A DNA stretch of 64,000 bases, from positions 1-64,000 of the forward strand of contig JAVGVS010000056.1 in the NCBI GenBank assembly GCA_032718565.1, read 5' to 3'. The DNA comes from Distichodus sexfasciatus. Its lineage: Eukaryota; Chordata; Actinopteri; Characiformes; Distichodontidae. A program made the position numbers and the translations under genes. The notes under the pieces are model-generated. The model did not search any database, had not been told where the DNA came from, and saw only the letters and a list, made by a program, of their open reading frames with translations. Shown one piece after another: positions 10,335 to 22,200 of this stretch (within the stretch, counting starts at the first letter, position 1; the number at the start of each line of letters is the position of its first letter).

Positions 10335-12992
10335 ATGGCTCTCACCTCTCTACTTCTGCTGTCTGCTCTGCTACCTTTCAGGGTCTATTCCTGTAAGTAA
10401 ATGCAACAAAAAAACTACTTCAATTTCTTCTTATTCCCAAGTTTATTGAAAATCTGTGGAATATACTGAAGTTTTACCTTCAACATATTTGAAACCAAGC
10501 AGACAGTCATGCACATGTTTTGACTTGTTGTACCTAAATGAATGCATGAAAGGGTTGATACCATTATAGTGCATAAAGCGATGATACTAAAGCTAAATTA
10601 ATTTGTCTTTCTCTTTCTTTCAGATGCTGTTGGCATAGTGAACGGCTCTGAGGCAATACCACACTCAAGACCCTACATGGTTTCTGTCCAGAAAGATGGG
10701 GAACACATCTGTGGTGGCTTTCTTGTGTCCAAACACTTTGTCATGACAGCTGCACACTGCTGGACATAGTAAGTTTCTTGTGTGTAACTATGTGTTGCAT
10801 TAATAAAATCACTGAATTTCTGCTTGGTTCCTTTTAACAGTGGGGAGAACTTGACAGTTGTGTTAGGGGCTCATGATCTGTCAATGACAAATTGCTGTGC
10901 TACCCAAATGGATGTGAAGTTCTACCACATACATCCAGGATATCACTATGTGGACTACGACATCATGTTGTTGCAGGTAACAATACTGGTTGTTGTTAGC
11001 GGTTGGTGTATATTGTTAGCAGTTCTGCTAAAGTGTTAGGTTGCTGGGAAATTGACCAAAAGGTTGTATGGCTCTATCCAGAACTACCATAATTGAACCC
11101 TTGAGTAAGGCCCATAATCTCAAGTGTCTCTTTAACACAACATGGTAGTTGCTTGAGGATAAGAGCTTATGCTCTAGCATAAAAAGGTAATATAACAGTT
11201 TACTTACCCCCAATTTATTCATTATCTGAACTACCTGAATTCCTATCGTGGTCGCAAGGACCGGGGCCTTTCCTGGAAACTATGGGTGCAAGGCGGGGAC
11301 CAACCCTGGGCAGGCACCAACACACTGCAGGGCACACTCTCATTCACACCTTATGAGGGTCGCCAATTAAACTGTATTGCATGCCGTTGGACTGTGGGAG
11401 GAAACTGGAGCCCCTTCCGAAAACCCACATGAACACAGGGAAAGCATGCAAACTTCACAAAATAATGCCCTATGGGCGACCTGGGGATCCAACCCAGGAC
11501 CTTCTTGCTGTAAGGCGGCAGCCCTAACCACGTGCCGCCCTATTTTACTTACCCAAATTTACTCAAATAAAAATACAAATTCAGGATCTTTTTTTTTTTA
11601 ATAATAAAACATCTTTTTTTAGTCAGTGTAATGTTTATTTTCCACTTCATTAGGAACACATAACTTGTACTAATCACTGAATTTTTAATTAACAGTTTTA
11701 TTGTAGAGTACTGTTTCGCTGTTCAATTATCGACTTATCTGTTCCTCGAAGCAATCAACATCTGTCCCCTTCACTAGAAGTTTATGACCACAGAACCCCA
11801 AAATTTGGCGGTGCACAGCACATAGTGCACCACAATGAAATGTAACCTTTGCAACTGACCCTTCCGTGAAGAAACAGTGGGCAGCATTTTGGCAGTGCTT
11901 AGGGAGCAGTGCTTGAGGGTGGTACCTTGCTCATGAGTACCTTTCCCGGTACAGAACTTCAACTGGTGACTTTCTGATCATGGTGAAAGCGAGTGATTAT
12001 TTGTTATTGTGAACACAGAACAGCACAGCACACAGTGCACCGCAACGAAATGTGACCTCTGCATTAACCCATACATGAAGGAACAGTGGGCAGCTAACAA
12101 GCGCCCAGGGAGCAGTGCTTGGGGACGGTACCTTGCTCATAAGCATCTCAGTAGTAACTTTAGTGGCCCTGGATTGGAAGCTGCAACCTTCTGATCACGG
12201 GGCGAGCACCACCAACTGGAGCTAACTCTCTAACCATGTTTTCTGGAAGAAAATCTTCTTAACTGTGAAGACAGACTGGAATTATCAACCAGACATTCAT
12301 TGACTCTGTAAAAGGTTAGAAACCGTGGAAATCAGAAATTTCCACTCAGCAGTCAGAACCTAGAGGCATCTTCAGATTTGCTTTTTCATTTATGTTCGCA
12401 AATCTGACAGTCCTCTTTTTTTGTAAAAAGTGATGACACTGAATTCCCTAATGAAAGTGTTCTTGCAGCTGAATGGTACAGTCGAACGGGGACACTCCAT
12501 TGGATGGATCAACTTGGTAAGGAAAAATGAAGATGTTAAACCCTACACCACCTGTAGCGTAGCCGGCTGGGGGAAAACCGCCACACATGAACATCCAAGT
12601 AGTCGTCTCATGGAGGTAAACGTCATAGTCTTGAATGAAACTGTGTGTGAGGCTTCCTGGAAGGCAAGATTCTCAGCATCCAGAATGATGTGCATTGGTG
12701 GCAAAGGAGGAATCTGTAAGGTAAATGTATCACTTTTTGAACATCTTGGTTAATGGTTATTTTTTAATTTCATGCAAACTTTGTCTAGCATTTTGAAATT
12801 GATGGATAAACTTTGTTTTGTTCCTTTTCGCAGAGAGATGGTGGGGGTCCTTTAGTGTGCAACAATACAGCAGTTGGTATTGTGTCTTTTTTTCAGAAGA
12901 ACAGATGTTCTCATCCTCTTGGACCAAATGTCTACACAAAGATATCCAGTTTGATATCCTGGATTACACCCATCATTAATAGCTTGAAATAA
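10335..12992 (+). CDS. Granzyme/chymase-like protease homologue lacking the catalytic Ser (pseudoprotease), gene 2
   Basis: Five exons: 10335-10392, 10624-10768, 10841-10976, 12469-12720 and 12834-12992, with intron phases 1, 2, 0, 0. They encode 249 residues. A hydrophobic signal peptide (MALTSLLLLSALL) is followed by a mature start IVNGSEA at about residue 24. Catalytic His64 (TAAHCW) and Asp108 (YDIMLL) are present. The Ser motif GDSGGP reads RDGGGP, so residue 200 (Ser195) is Gly and Gly193 is Arg, while LVCNNTAVGIVSF after it is conserved. The frame is open to TAA and an AATAAA lies near 13098. The fold should be secreted, but peptidase activity is not expected. It may act as a non-enzymatic granule protein, as azurocidin does in mammals, or it may be decaying; no other defect is visible. 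Introns contain SINEs and a dispersed repeat. Confidence 0.9.
11228..11546 (-). repeat. Dispersed fish repeat (GGGCGGCAC type), intron 3 of gene 2
   Basis: Reverse orientation of the repeat at 3546-3860: reading the minus strand from 11546 gives AGGGCGGCACGTGGTTAGGG, then AAGGTCCTGGGTT, CCACAGTCCAACGGCATGC and CAGTGTGTTGGTGCC. Confidence 0.75.
11775..11990 (-). mobile_element. tRNA-derived SINE, copy 1 (intron 3 of gene 2)
   Basis: Shows the conserved SINE core in reverse: GTGCACCACAATGAAATGTAACCT, GTGAAGAAACAGTGGGCAGC, GGGAGCAGTGCTTG, GGTACCTTGCTCATGAGTACC. The tRNA-like head is diverged. Confidence 0.7.
11991..12245 (-). mobile_element. tRNA-derived SINE, copy 2 (tandem with copy 1)
   Basis: A second copy in the same orientation follows copy 1 directly: ATTGTGAACACAGAACAGCAC, GTGCACCGCAACGAAATGTGACC, GGAACAGTGGGCAGCTAACA, GGTACCTTGCTCATAAGC, then a tRNA-like head near 12180-12240. 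Confidence 0.75.
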
Positions 12993-13234
12993 AGTTTGTA
13001 GTGTGTAAACATTACTCTACCTGCTATAACACAGTGTCTTGTCCTGTGCCCTGCTATAAACTGTGGAATGAAAGTATACATGCAAAGCCTCAGTTAATAA
13101 ATAAAAAGCTTTTGCTCTTTCACTTTCAGTTTTGTTGTGGTACACATTATTAGTTATAGTATTAAAACAAGGCAAGGATATTCTTTTTGCCTCTTAAAAT
13201 ATAGGGTGCACGAATAGTAATGATGAAGTGAAAG

Positions 13235-13345
13235 TCAAGTCAAAGTAAACTTTATTGACATCTGTGTTATATACTGTACATGTATCCAGAGAGACAAGAT
13301 CACGTGGCTTCAGTTTGAACATTGCAAAGTACAAAGAACAAGGAA
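13235..13345 (-). mobile_element. LINE 3' tail, minus strand
   Basis: Reverse copy of the tail: AGTCAAAGTAAACTTTATTG, ATATACTGTACATGTAT, CAGAGAGACAAGATCACGTGGCT, AAGAACAAGGAACAAAG. It lies downstream of gene 2. Confidence 0.75.
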
Positions 13346-13607
13346 CAAAGAAGAGGTTTAGTACAATTAGTAAAATTGAAATACTATGACGGGTTCACTG
13401 AATAAATAAATGTCTGCTTGTTTTGTTATATTTGATTTTATGTTATGCAGTGAATTTAAAATAGCTAATTAGCATAGTCAATAAAATAAAAGGTATAATA
13501 AACAAAATAAAATGCATAGAATTATATTTTGGGGCTTTTGTCCTCCTCATAATTAAATGATATAAATTAACAAATAATAGCAATAGTACCAACAATTACC
13601 TCACTGT

Positions 13608-13648
13608 GAGGGGGCAGCGCTAACCACTGCGCCACCGCACTGCCCATA
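13608..13648 (-). repeat. End fragment of the GGGCGGCAC repeat
   Basis: About 40 bp (GGGGGCAGCGCTAACCACTG, CGCCACCGCACTGCCC) matching the head of the dispersed repeat. Confidence 0.5.
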
Positions 13649-13845
13649 CGGGCAAAAAGTATCAACTAACTGAAAATTTGAGGCGTGTTCTTTTTAAGAA
13701 ACAAACTGGACTTAACAAGAAGTCAAACACAAAGTTTACACTATTTTTAACTAACACTATATTAACACTACACTGTTTGGCCTGATTACCTTGATTTATA
13801 AAAAACAGATTCTTATGACACCAGTAATTATGAAGGAAGCTGGTC

Positions 13846-14262
13846 TAAGGCCTTGTTTACACTGTCAGTAAATGTGACCCAATTCTGATTTTTTGCTCAT
13901 ATGTGACACAGATCGGATCTGTTCCATGATGGTGTAAACAGGAAAAAAACGCATGCATTCGGATATTCTGAGATCGGTTTCAGGCCTCGTTCATATGTGG
14001 AAATAAATCAGATATAAATCAGATATGTGCCAATGCGACTGTCATGTAAACAGGCAGATCGGATTTTCCTAGGCATTGCGTTCTGTATGTCATTAAAACT
14101 GCGACAATTTAGTACTTCATCGCGGTTTAATGACGTCGTGTAACAAGCGAATCAGATATGGGTCACAATTTTAAAAAACGTGTAAACAGAAGGTCAAAAA
14201 AAATCGGATATAGGCAACAAATCAGAATTGAGCATCAAGACCTGCAGTGTAAACGAGGCCTA
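13846..14262. mobile_element. MITE with TAGGCCTYGTTTACACTG terminal inverted repeats
   Basis: The left end TAAGGCCTTGTTTACACTG and right end CAGTGTAAACGAGGCCTA are inverted repeats. The interior carries more short reversed copies of related motifs (GTGTAAACAG, CATGTAAACAGGCAGATCGG). Noncoding, about 417 bp, between genes 2 and 3. No clear target-site duplication was seen. Confidence 0.65.
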
Positions 14263-14406
14263 AGATACAGTTGTGATCACATTTGCAATGAATGTCACTG
14301 CAGCTGGAATTTGTGTTATATATGCAAAATAACTGCTCACAAACTGTACTACTGATGTTTTTCATGATGAGGTCAGACGTTCTAAGACTTTATTATATTA
14401 TATTAC

Positions 14407-14705
14407 ATCAAAGTCAAAGTAAACTTTATTGTTATCTCTGCTATATACTGCACAAGTATACAGAGAGATTAAAAGATTTGACTCCGGTTTTAACAGTGCA
14501 AACAACAAAGAACAAGGACCAAGGAACAAATAAGGCAAAGAGTAGACAGTATATAAATAGAAAAAAAACACCTTAAACTAGAAGTAAAAAGAGAGACCAT
14601 TAGGATGCGGTACTTAGCCTACATTTATGGTCTTGGAGTTGTCTTTTACACTGAATGTGCATTCATCTGGGATCATGAGGTGTCTGCATCGGTCTCTGTT
14701 ATCTT
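14407..14705 (-). mobile_element. LINE 3' tail, minus strand, upstream of gene 3
   Basis: Reverse tail (CAAAGTCAAAGTAAACTTTATTG, CTGCTATATACTGCACAAG, CAGTGCAAACAACAAAG). It runs on into AACTAGAAGTAAAAAGAGAG, ACCATTAGGATGCGGTA and TTTTACACTGAATGTGCAT. The ACCATTAGGATGCG variant is shared with the copy upstream of gene 4. Confidence 0.75.
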
Positions 14706-14756
14706 AGCATGACATTAACTTGTCCTCTTAGCAAGTTATATTGCTCTGACGCCACA

Positions 14757-14783
14757 AACAGGAAATGAAAAGCTGGGTTTAAT
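14757..14783 (+). promoter_or_regulatory. Candidate core promoter of gene 3
   Basis: ACAGGAAATG (ETS-type core GGAA at 14761) lies 17 bp before TTTAA at 14778, which is 57 bp before the start codon. Gene 5 has nearly the same spacing. Confidence 0.35.
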
Positions 14784-14834
14784 TTGCAGCTCACTCTGTA
14801 CTGCCTAATTACACACTTTGTTCTTACTTGTACC

Positions 14835-17655
14835 ATGGCTCTCATCTCACTTCTTATCTTGGTGGCTCTGATGCCAAGTCTGGGCCAACCTGGTAAGTAC
14901 CAAACAATTTACTGGGTCCCTTAGTTACAGCACTGTGCAAAGGTTTTAGGCAGGTGTGGAAAAAATGCTGTAAACAAAGAATGCTTTCAGAAATATAAAT
15001 AATGATTGTTTATTTTTTATCAATTTACAAAATGCAAAGTGAGCGAACAAAAGAAAAATCTAAAATCAATATTTGGTGTTACTACCTTTTGCCTTCAAAC
15101 CACCATCAATTCTTCTAGGTACACTTGCACAAAGTCAGGGATTTTGTAGGATTATAGTCATTATATTATTTTGTAGTCATTATATTATTTTGTAGGATTA
15201 CAGGATTATAGATCTGTGGTTAGTTCTCCAAGATGTTTGGAACAACCTACCAGGCGAGCTCCTTCAAAAACTGTGTGCAAGTGTATCTAGAAGAATTGAT
15301 GCTGTTTTGAAGGCAAAGGGTGGTCACACCAAATATTGATTTGATTTAGATTTCTCTTTTGTTCATTCACTGCATTTTGTTGATTGATGAAAATAAATGA
15401 TTAACACTTCCATTTTTGAAAGCATTCTTTGTTTACAGCATTTTTTCACACCTGCCTAAAACTGTTGCACAATACTATATGAACAAATGTTTTGGGTCTT
15501 CGATATCGTGGCACATGCTATGCAACTCTACATTTTATCAATGGAACTGTAACACCCGTTGCTTCATGTTGGCTCATGTGTGTTGCTTTATGTGTCATTA
15601 CTTTTTCTCTCTTGCTGTCAGATCATGTTAATGATGGCATAGTGAATGGCACTGAAGCCAAACCACACTCCAGGCCCTACATGGTTTCGGTCCAGCTAAA
15701 AGAAAAACACATGTGTGGTGGCTTCCTTGTGTCTGACCAGTTTGTCATGACTGCTGGACATTGTTGGCAATAGTAAGCTTCTTTTAAAGACTTTAACTTA
15801 CTTATTATTATACTTGTTGACTTATCATTTTGAGAAAAGGATGTCATTATTTTTGCAAACATAAAAGAAAACAGTCCAGCATTTGTCTCTGTCAAAATGG
15901 ACAGACCGTTTTGGTGGCTTCCTTGTCTCTAATTGATTGCAGCACATTTCTGGAAGTAGTAAACTTTTGCTATTGTCTATTTTTATAGAATTTTGCCACT
16001 ACTGTATGTAGCAGGCTCTTTTTTCCAGACTTCACTCCTAACATTTTGAGACAGGCACACCATTATTTAGACAGCAAAATAAAATCAAAAAGGTAGAACG
16101 TCAAGATGTGCAGGAAAATGGCTATTTATAAATGTCACAAACAAAACTAAGAGTTAGCAAAAAAATAATTTTAATATGTACAGTTTCAAGCTGTTTGAGA
16201 TCACCAAAATAACTAAAAAAGCTAAAAAACTGAGCAAAATCCTAGCAAGCCAAAAACATGTTGGAAAGAATCCAGAGGCAAAATTAGACAGAAAAAACAG
16301 ATGAACCATCATCAAGTCTAATAATAAAGAATGTTCAGTTAGCTGGTAAAAGTTATCCTGAAATACTTTGCAATGAGGCGCAATGTGTAATCAGTTAGTA
16401 TTCCAGGTGAAGGATATCTAGTCCTTTGTTCTTCTGAAGATGTTCCAGAATGGAGTCTGTAGTGTGGGATGTCGGAAGTCCCGAAAAGGATTCCTGACAG
16501 TACCGACTGTACTAACAATAACAATCACGTATTTCTGTTTCATTTCAAAATAACAATTTATTAATATATGTTATCTGTCTGTTTTCATTGACTTAAAATT
16601 TGTGTCTTTTTTAACAGTGGTGAAAACCTGACAGTAGTGATCGGGGCTCATAACCTGCATTGCAGCTGCAACACTCGCATGACAGTGAAGTTCTACCACA
16701 TTTACCCAACTTATCACCATGTAAACAATGATATAATGCTTTTGCAGGTAAATTGCTGCAATGACAACAATAATACAGAATACAAGAGCAAAGAGTGTGA
16801 GAGAAACAAACCATATTTCAGTTTCCTTCATGCGCAATGAAACTTTAAAGATTTAAGATTTCAGTAAAACGTGCTATACTGCAATAAACTGTAATGTTCA
16901 ATGTTAATGTTCAATCAAACTGTAATTCCAAAGAATTATAAAAAAAGATTAAATATGCAAATGTTTTTATGTTTTATTTTTAATTAAGTGGGAAGAAATA
17001 TCTGTTCAGATTTCTGTAAGATGACTAACTCATAATGGGCTAACAGTACTGATGTTTCTGATGCAGCTGGATCACAAAGTCAAAATCAGTTCAAATATCA
17101 CTTTCATCAATATACCAATGGCAAATCAAGATGTTAATGCTAATGCCATCTGCGGAGTAGCCGGATGGGGCAGAACATCTACTGGAGGCAGTACAAATAA
17201 TTATCTAATGGAGGTTAACGTCACAGTTGTGGATAAACAAAAGTGTGGAAAGTTGTGGGGAAAGTTATTCTCAGCCTCAGCAATGATGTGTGCCGGCGGA
17301 CATGGAGGATTCTGTATGGTAAAGTTTCAACTTTATAAAAAACATATGCCAGAGTAACAAAATCCTGTGTGAAATCTAGATTTGTAAAATGAAACCATTA
17401 TAATTTCTTTCTTTCTCATTACTTCATAAGATCCTAAATTAAATATGAGTGAGTAACTTCAGTTCCACATAATAAATGTATGTATGACTTCTTTTTTAGG
17501 GAGACTCTGGAGGTCCTTTGGTGTGTAATGAAACAGCAGTTGGTATTGTTTCCTTTTTGGAAAAAAACAATTGTGATAAACCACACCGGCCAAATGTGTA
17601 CACAAAAATATCTAATTATCTGCCGTGGATTAATAATATCATTCATAGTATGTAA
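14835..17655 (+). CDS. Granzyme/chymase-like serine protease, gene 3
   Basis: Exons 14835-14892, 15622-15772, 16618-16747, 17067-17318 and 17500-17655 (phases 1, 2, 0, 0) encode 248 residues. Signal peptide MALISLLILVALMPSLG is followed by DHVNDG and the mature start IVNGTEAKPHSRPYMVSV at residue 26. The catalytic triad is complete: His66 in TAGHCW (Gly replaces the usual Ala before His), Asp108 in NDIMLL, and Ser200 in GDSGGPLVC. Pocket positions by chymotrypsin numbering: 189 Gly, 190 Phe, 192 Met, 216 Leu, 226 Asn. Cys220 is present (KNNCDKP). N-glycosylation sequons include NGT, NIT, NVT and NET. Poly(A) signals AATAAATAAA lie near 17676. Intron 1 contains a Tc1-like element. Likely an active secreted or granule protease of cytotoxic or mast-like cells; substrate unknown. 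Confidence 0.92.
14926..15478 (+). mobile_element. Tc1/mariner-like deletion derivative with long inverted repeats
   Basis: Long terminal inverted repeats of roughly 180 bp: the left starts CAGCACTGTGCAAAGGTTTT, AGGCAGGTGTGGAAAAAATG, and the right reads CATTTTTTCACACCTGCCTA, AAACTGTTGCACAATACT. Between them, 15238-15339 on the plus strand encodes the C-terminal end of a Tc1-type transposase (WNNLPGELLQKL, then RRIDAVLKAKGG, ending HTKY and stop). A reversed copy of part of that segment on the left makes the element fold back. It has no catalytic domain, so it cannot mobilise itself. It sits in intron 1 of gene 3. Confidence 0.85.
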
Positions 17656-18194
17656 TGAATGTAAGAAACCTGCAAATAAATAAATGAACCTGTCTTGCAT
17701 TAAGGGTGGCTCAGTTTTATTACTGATATTTTTGTTTTGCACCATGTTTGTCTCCAGTCATATGTAATACCCATGCTGCACACTGACAAGATGCAGATGT
17801 AGTACTTAATATACAAATCTTCTTTCTTTTAAAAAACATAAAAATACGAATTTGTTTATTTAAGTGAAATATTGTGCCTTCGATGTCTGACTCAGCTTGA
17901 ATATTCAGATATGAATACGGTAAAGACTTCCTGACAGCTTATATCTAATGAATGCAGTTTTAAATTTAAATAAAACAGGAAATATTAAAGGCAATTCGTC
18001 TCCCAAAAACAATTACCTATAATGCTAAAACAGTGCAGTTTGATGAATTTCCAATGCTCCACCCTGATTGAAATTGTATTTGTATTTTCTGTTAGTCTTT
18101 TGCTCTTTCTGGTTTGATATATTAAACACCTATTTGTCTGACTCTCTCTAGCAACATGCACAAAAGTGTGAATATTCAATTCAATTTTACAATA

Positions 18195-18440
18195 CAATAG
18201 GGCAGTTGGTAGCGTAGCGGTTAGGGAGTTGAGCCCGTGATCAGAAGGTCGCCGGATCAAGTTCAGTGCCACTAAGGTCCTCATGAGCGAGGTACCGTCC
18301 CCAAGCACCGCTCCCTGGGCACTGCACGTCAGCTGCCCACTGCTCCTTCATGGATGTGTCAAATGTGGAGGTCACATTTTGGTGCACTGCGTCATAAGAC
18401 ACAGTGCAAATATGTTGTGCTGTGTTCACAATGTGACTAC
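18195..18440 (+). mobile_element. tRNA-derived SINE, copy 3
   Basis: tRNA-like head with A-box-like TTGGTAGCGTAGCGGTTAGGG and a diverged B box (GTCGCCGGATCAAGTTC). The core follows: CCTCATGAGCGAGGTACCGT, CCCCAAGCACCGCTCCCTGG, CTGCCCACTGCTCCTTCATG, GAGGTCACATTTTGGTGCAC. Confidence 0.85.
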
Positions 18441-18469
18441 ACTGAAGTCAAATGCCCTGTATTCTCTCT

Positions 18470-18477
18470 CTTTCACA

Positions 18478-18510
<33 letters not shown>

Positions 18511-18512
18511 TC
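18470..18512. repeat. (CT)n(CA)n microsatellite
   Basis: CT-rich tract followed by CACACA units at the end of the SINE. Confidence 0.85.
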
Positions 18513-18544
18513 TTTGTATTACTATCTTTGTGAGGTCTTTCCAT

Positions 18545-18920
18545 AGACCCCCTATAGAAAATATAGAATAAAATATATAAATGGAATATAAAATATACAC
18601 TTTAAACTAGAAATAGAATATAAATGTAAACTTTAAACTAAACTAGAAGTAGAAAGAGAGACCATTAGGATGCGATATTCAATCTACAATTATGGTTTTG
18701 GAGTTGTCTTTTGACACTTAAAACGGCATGTGAATGTGCTGAATGTGCATGAGGTCAGTAACAGATTCAATATGAGAAATTCTATACAGTCTATGAAATG
18801 AAACAGTCTGTGCAATACTTTCAATTTGTTCAGATACAGTCAGTTAGAAAAAAAGGATCAGTGATATGTACAGTAATGTTCAATGTTCACTAGTTGTGCA
18901 AATATGTAGCAGCAGTGCAG
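18545..18920 (-). mobile_element. LINE 3' region, minus strand, upstream of gene 4
   Basis: Reverse copy of the LINE 3' region without its extreme end: ATATAAAATATACACTTTAA, ACTAGAAGTAGAAAGAGAG, ACCATTAGGATGCGATA, GAATGTGCATGAGGTCAGTA, GAAATTCTATA. It shares the ACCATTAGGATGCG variant with the copy upstream of gene 3. Confidence 0.7.
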
Positions 18921-19212
18921 GTTTTTGCAGGGTTGTCTAAAAGTGACCAGAGCTGAAGCTTCTGGGATCATCAGGATTTTTTAATGAACCTCTCTCAAAG
19001 GATTTAATTTTTTATGATAACATTTTTGAATTTCAAAGCTTTAAGGCCACTGTTGCAATAAAGACTGTTGTGTGTTTAGTGGCACGTCATCATTGAGAAT
19101 AATTGTCACACCTCTGAGGGTATGTAAAGGAAAGTAGCACGTGTGGGTTCTTGTAGCTTTTCTTCTCAGTGTCTAGCGAGTCTAGCGTGTCGTGCACACT
19201 TTGTTCAGCGCC

Positions 19213-22200
19213 ATGGCTCTCATGTGTCTGCTTATTCTGGTGGCTCTGATGCCAAGTCTGGCTCGGTCTGGTAAGTACTAGAATAGCCCTTGGGGTCCTT
19301 AAACATATGCTTTTGGTCTTTGATATAGACCAATATATACACCTTATGTTACAGGCCTCTTTGCAAAATATATCAACAAATGTATTGTGTACTGTGTGCA
19401 TGTGTACTGCTATATGTTTTATCTTGCTTCTCTTGCTCTCAGGCCGTGTTAATGATGGCATAGTGAATGGGAATAAAGTCCGTCCACACTCCAGGCCTTA
19501 CATGGTTTCAATTGGGCAGATGAAGTCAAGTTGGACACACCACTGTGGTGGCTTTCTTGTGTCTGATCAGTTTGTCATGACTGCTGCACACTGCTGGAAG
19601 TAGTAAGTTGTTCCTATTGCCTAGAGAATTGTCTACAAACATTTAATAATAGAATAGAATGAATAGAATAGAATACAGGGTTCTTGCAGGTTTCAGTAAG
19701 TTAAATTTAAGACCTTTTAAAGTCCATTATGAGTAAAATTTAAGACTAACATGATGTATTGCTAAAAACATTTTAATAAAACAGAATCAAAATATTTGAA
19801 ACTAACTCACTCTACATTATCTAGCCTATTAATTATCCTATTGGAATCAACATGTTGAAAGCTGAATGCTGAATGTTGAATATGAATATACATTTGACAT
19901 GTGAACCTGGCATGCAGTAGTCTACTCGTTTTCACCCCATGCATAGGCTATATGCCGACTGAAAAATCATTAGGCTTTCATTTCTGTAGGATACAATGCT
20001 ATCGCACAGATCATACGATATACTGCTCTATCTGTGTGTGAGCTGGTCAGTGCGTGAACACAGAATCAACAGCTAGCCAAACTCGTTCAAGAGCCAGGGA
20101 CACGAGCGCATTGCTCCATTATTTTCTGCCTTCAAAGTTGACAGGTGAAAAGCGAGTAAAACTGACACAAAACGTACTGTACAGAATAAACTTACAGCCT
20201 GACTCTTAAGTTATGGAGATCGCTAACACTTATTTACGAGTGAATGAAGAAACATTATTCACTAATATTACGTCTACAGCGAGGAAATATGTAAACTAAA
20301 GTGAGAGACAGCTCATAGACACTGTAAGACACGGCATGAGAAAAAATATAAATTAGCCTATATGGTTGTTATTCTATGGGACATTGATATGGAACGGTGC
20401 TTAAACTTTGCAGCGAGCCTCATGCCCACCCTTAGCAAAAAGTAGTATACTTGAAGTTCATTTTATTAAGTATACTTGAGTATAAGTATAGCAAGTATAC
20501 TACGGACCATGTACCATGTACCTTGTAGTGTACTAGAAAGTATACTAATTTAATACTTCTTCGGACTAAATTGGAACATTTTTAAGTTTATAAAAGTATA
20601 CTTTAAGTATGCTTTATAAGGTCATTTTAAGATTACAAAAGTATACTTTTAGACTTTAGTACACTTTTCTTTACACTTATCAGTATAAGTCAAGTATACT
20701 TCACTATACTATTCCTAAGCATATAAAATATAGTATATAAAAAGTAAACTTCAAGCATACCGCCTCAGTTTTAGTATATAATAAGTATACTCGTAGTACA
20801 CTTGAATAAACTACTTTTAGCTAAGGGTACTGCAGGGGACAGCTTGTAACCAGCTGCAAAAATTTACATTATTGAGCCAAGTGTCGTTAAACACACACTC
20901 ACCCATCTTTAAAAACTATACTCTTGACAACGGTGCTCTCAAAGTTTCCAGTTAGTCTGGCAGGAGATTGGGGCAGGAGACTGGGGGCTTGAGCAAACGC
21001 GCGCTTGCAGCTGAAACCTATTTCAGACCTCATCCGAGGTTAACGCCCGATTCAGTTGCTGGCCTTAAATTTAACTTTCTGAATTTTAGACTTTTTAAGA
21101 CTTTTTAAGACCCCACAGGAACCCTGAGAATAAGATTTTGCCCCCATGTAATAAACATGTAATATACAGTCATGTCTGCCTATACCCTCAGCATGGCATT
21201 TTGAGAAAGAGATGCCATTATTTGGACAATAAAAGGACATATAGTGTAGATATAACACCTGGTTGTACAGAAAGTATTTATTCATTGATAGTTAAATCAT
21301 TTATTTAACTCATGTTATGCGTCACTAAAAATCAGTTTGTTCTTAACAGTGGTGACAACGTGACAGTTGCGCTTGGAGCTCATGACCTTTATGACCGTAA
21401 AAAGATGTTTACTCCCATGGGAGTGAAGTACTACCACATTTATCCTCCCTATCACCATGCAAAGGACGACATCATGCTTTTGCAGGTAAAATGTGAAAAC
21501 AACAGCAATTCACAATAGCAAGAAAGCCACGACAGCAAATAAAGTGAAAGTAAACTTTGTCATCTCAACTATGTACACGTACACAGAGACTAGACAGTAT
21601 GGCTCCAGGTTCTACATTAGTAAAAGGTATATAAAAATATCGAAATACAATAAGTCACATAGAATAGCAATACATAGAAATATAGCAATATATAATTCAA
21701 CAACAATTTTGGTTTCTTTTTGCATTGAATGTGCATATGATCTGTAACAGTTAAATATGAGAATAATAAACAGGCAGTGTACAATAATGTTTCATAGAAT
21801 TACAATTATAATTACTGTATGTGCAAAGTGTTCCCATATATAATAGTAATAGTAGCGCAATTTTACAGTTTCAATCATGAAATACAATAAAATAGTGAGA
21901 GTGACGCAAAGCCCACATCAGTTTTTTCAAAAACTTATTCTAACAGTATATTAGAATACTGGTTTTAGTGGCCCAAAAGTTATGATTTGTGTAGAGTATG
22001 AGTATGAGGCAGCTTTTAATGATCAAGATTTCAGGTTCAAGTATACAAGCAATAAAATGTAAAGCTGATTCTCCTGTATGGTTTCTGATGACAGTATATA
22101 TGAAATAAAGTCATTTAAGTAGTTTAATGTTGCAATTGTTGACCCAAAGTTTTATGATGATCAAGGTCAAGACGATCAAATAGCATACAAAATTTGAATG

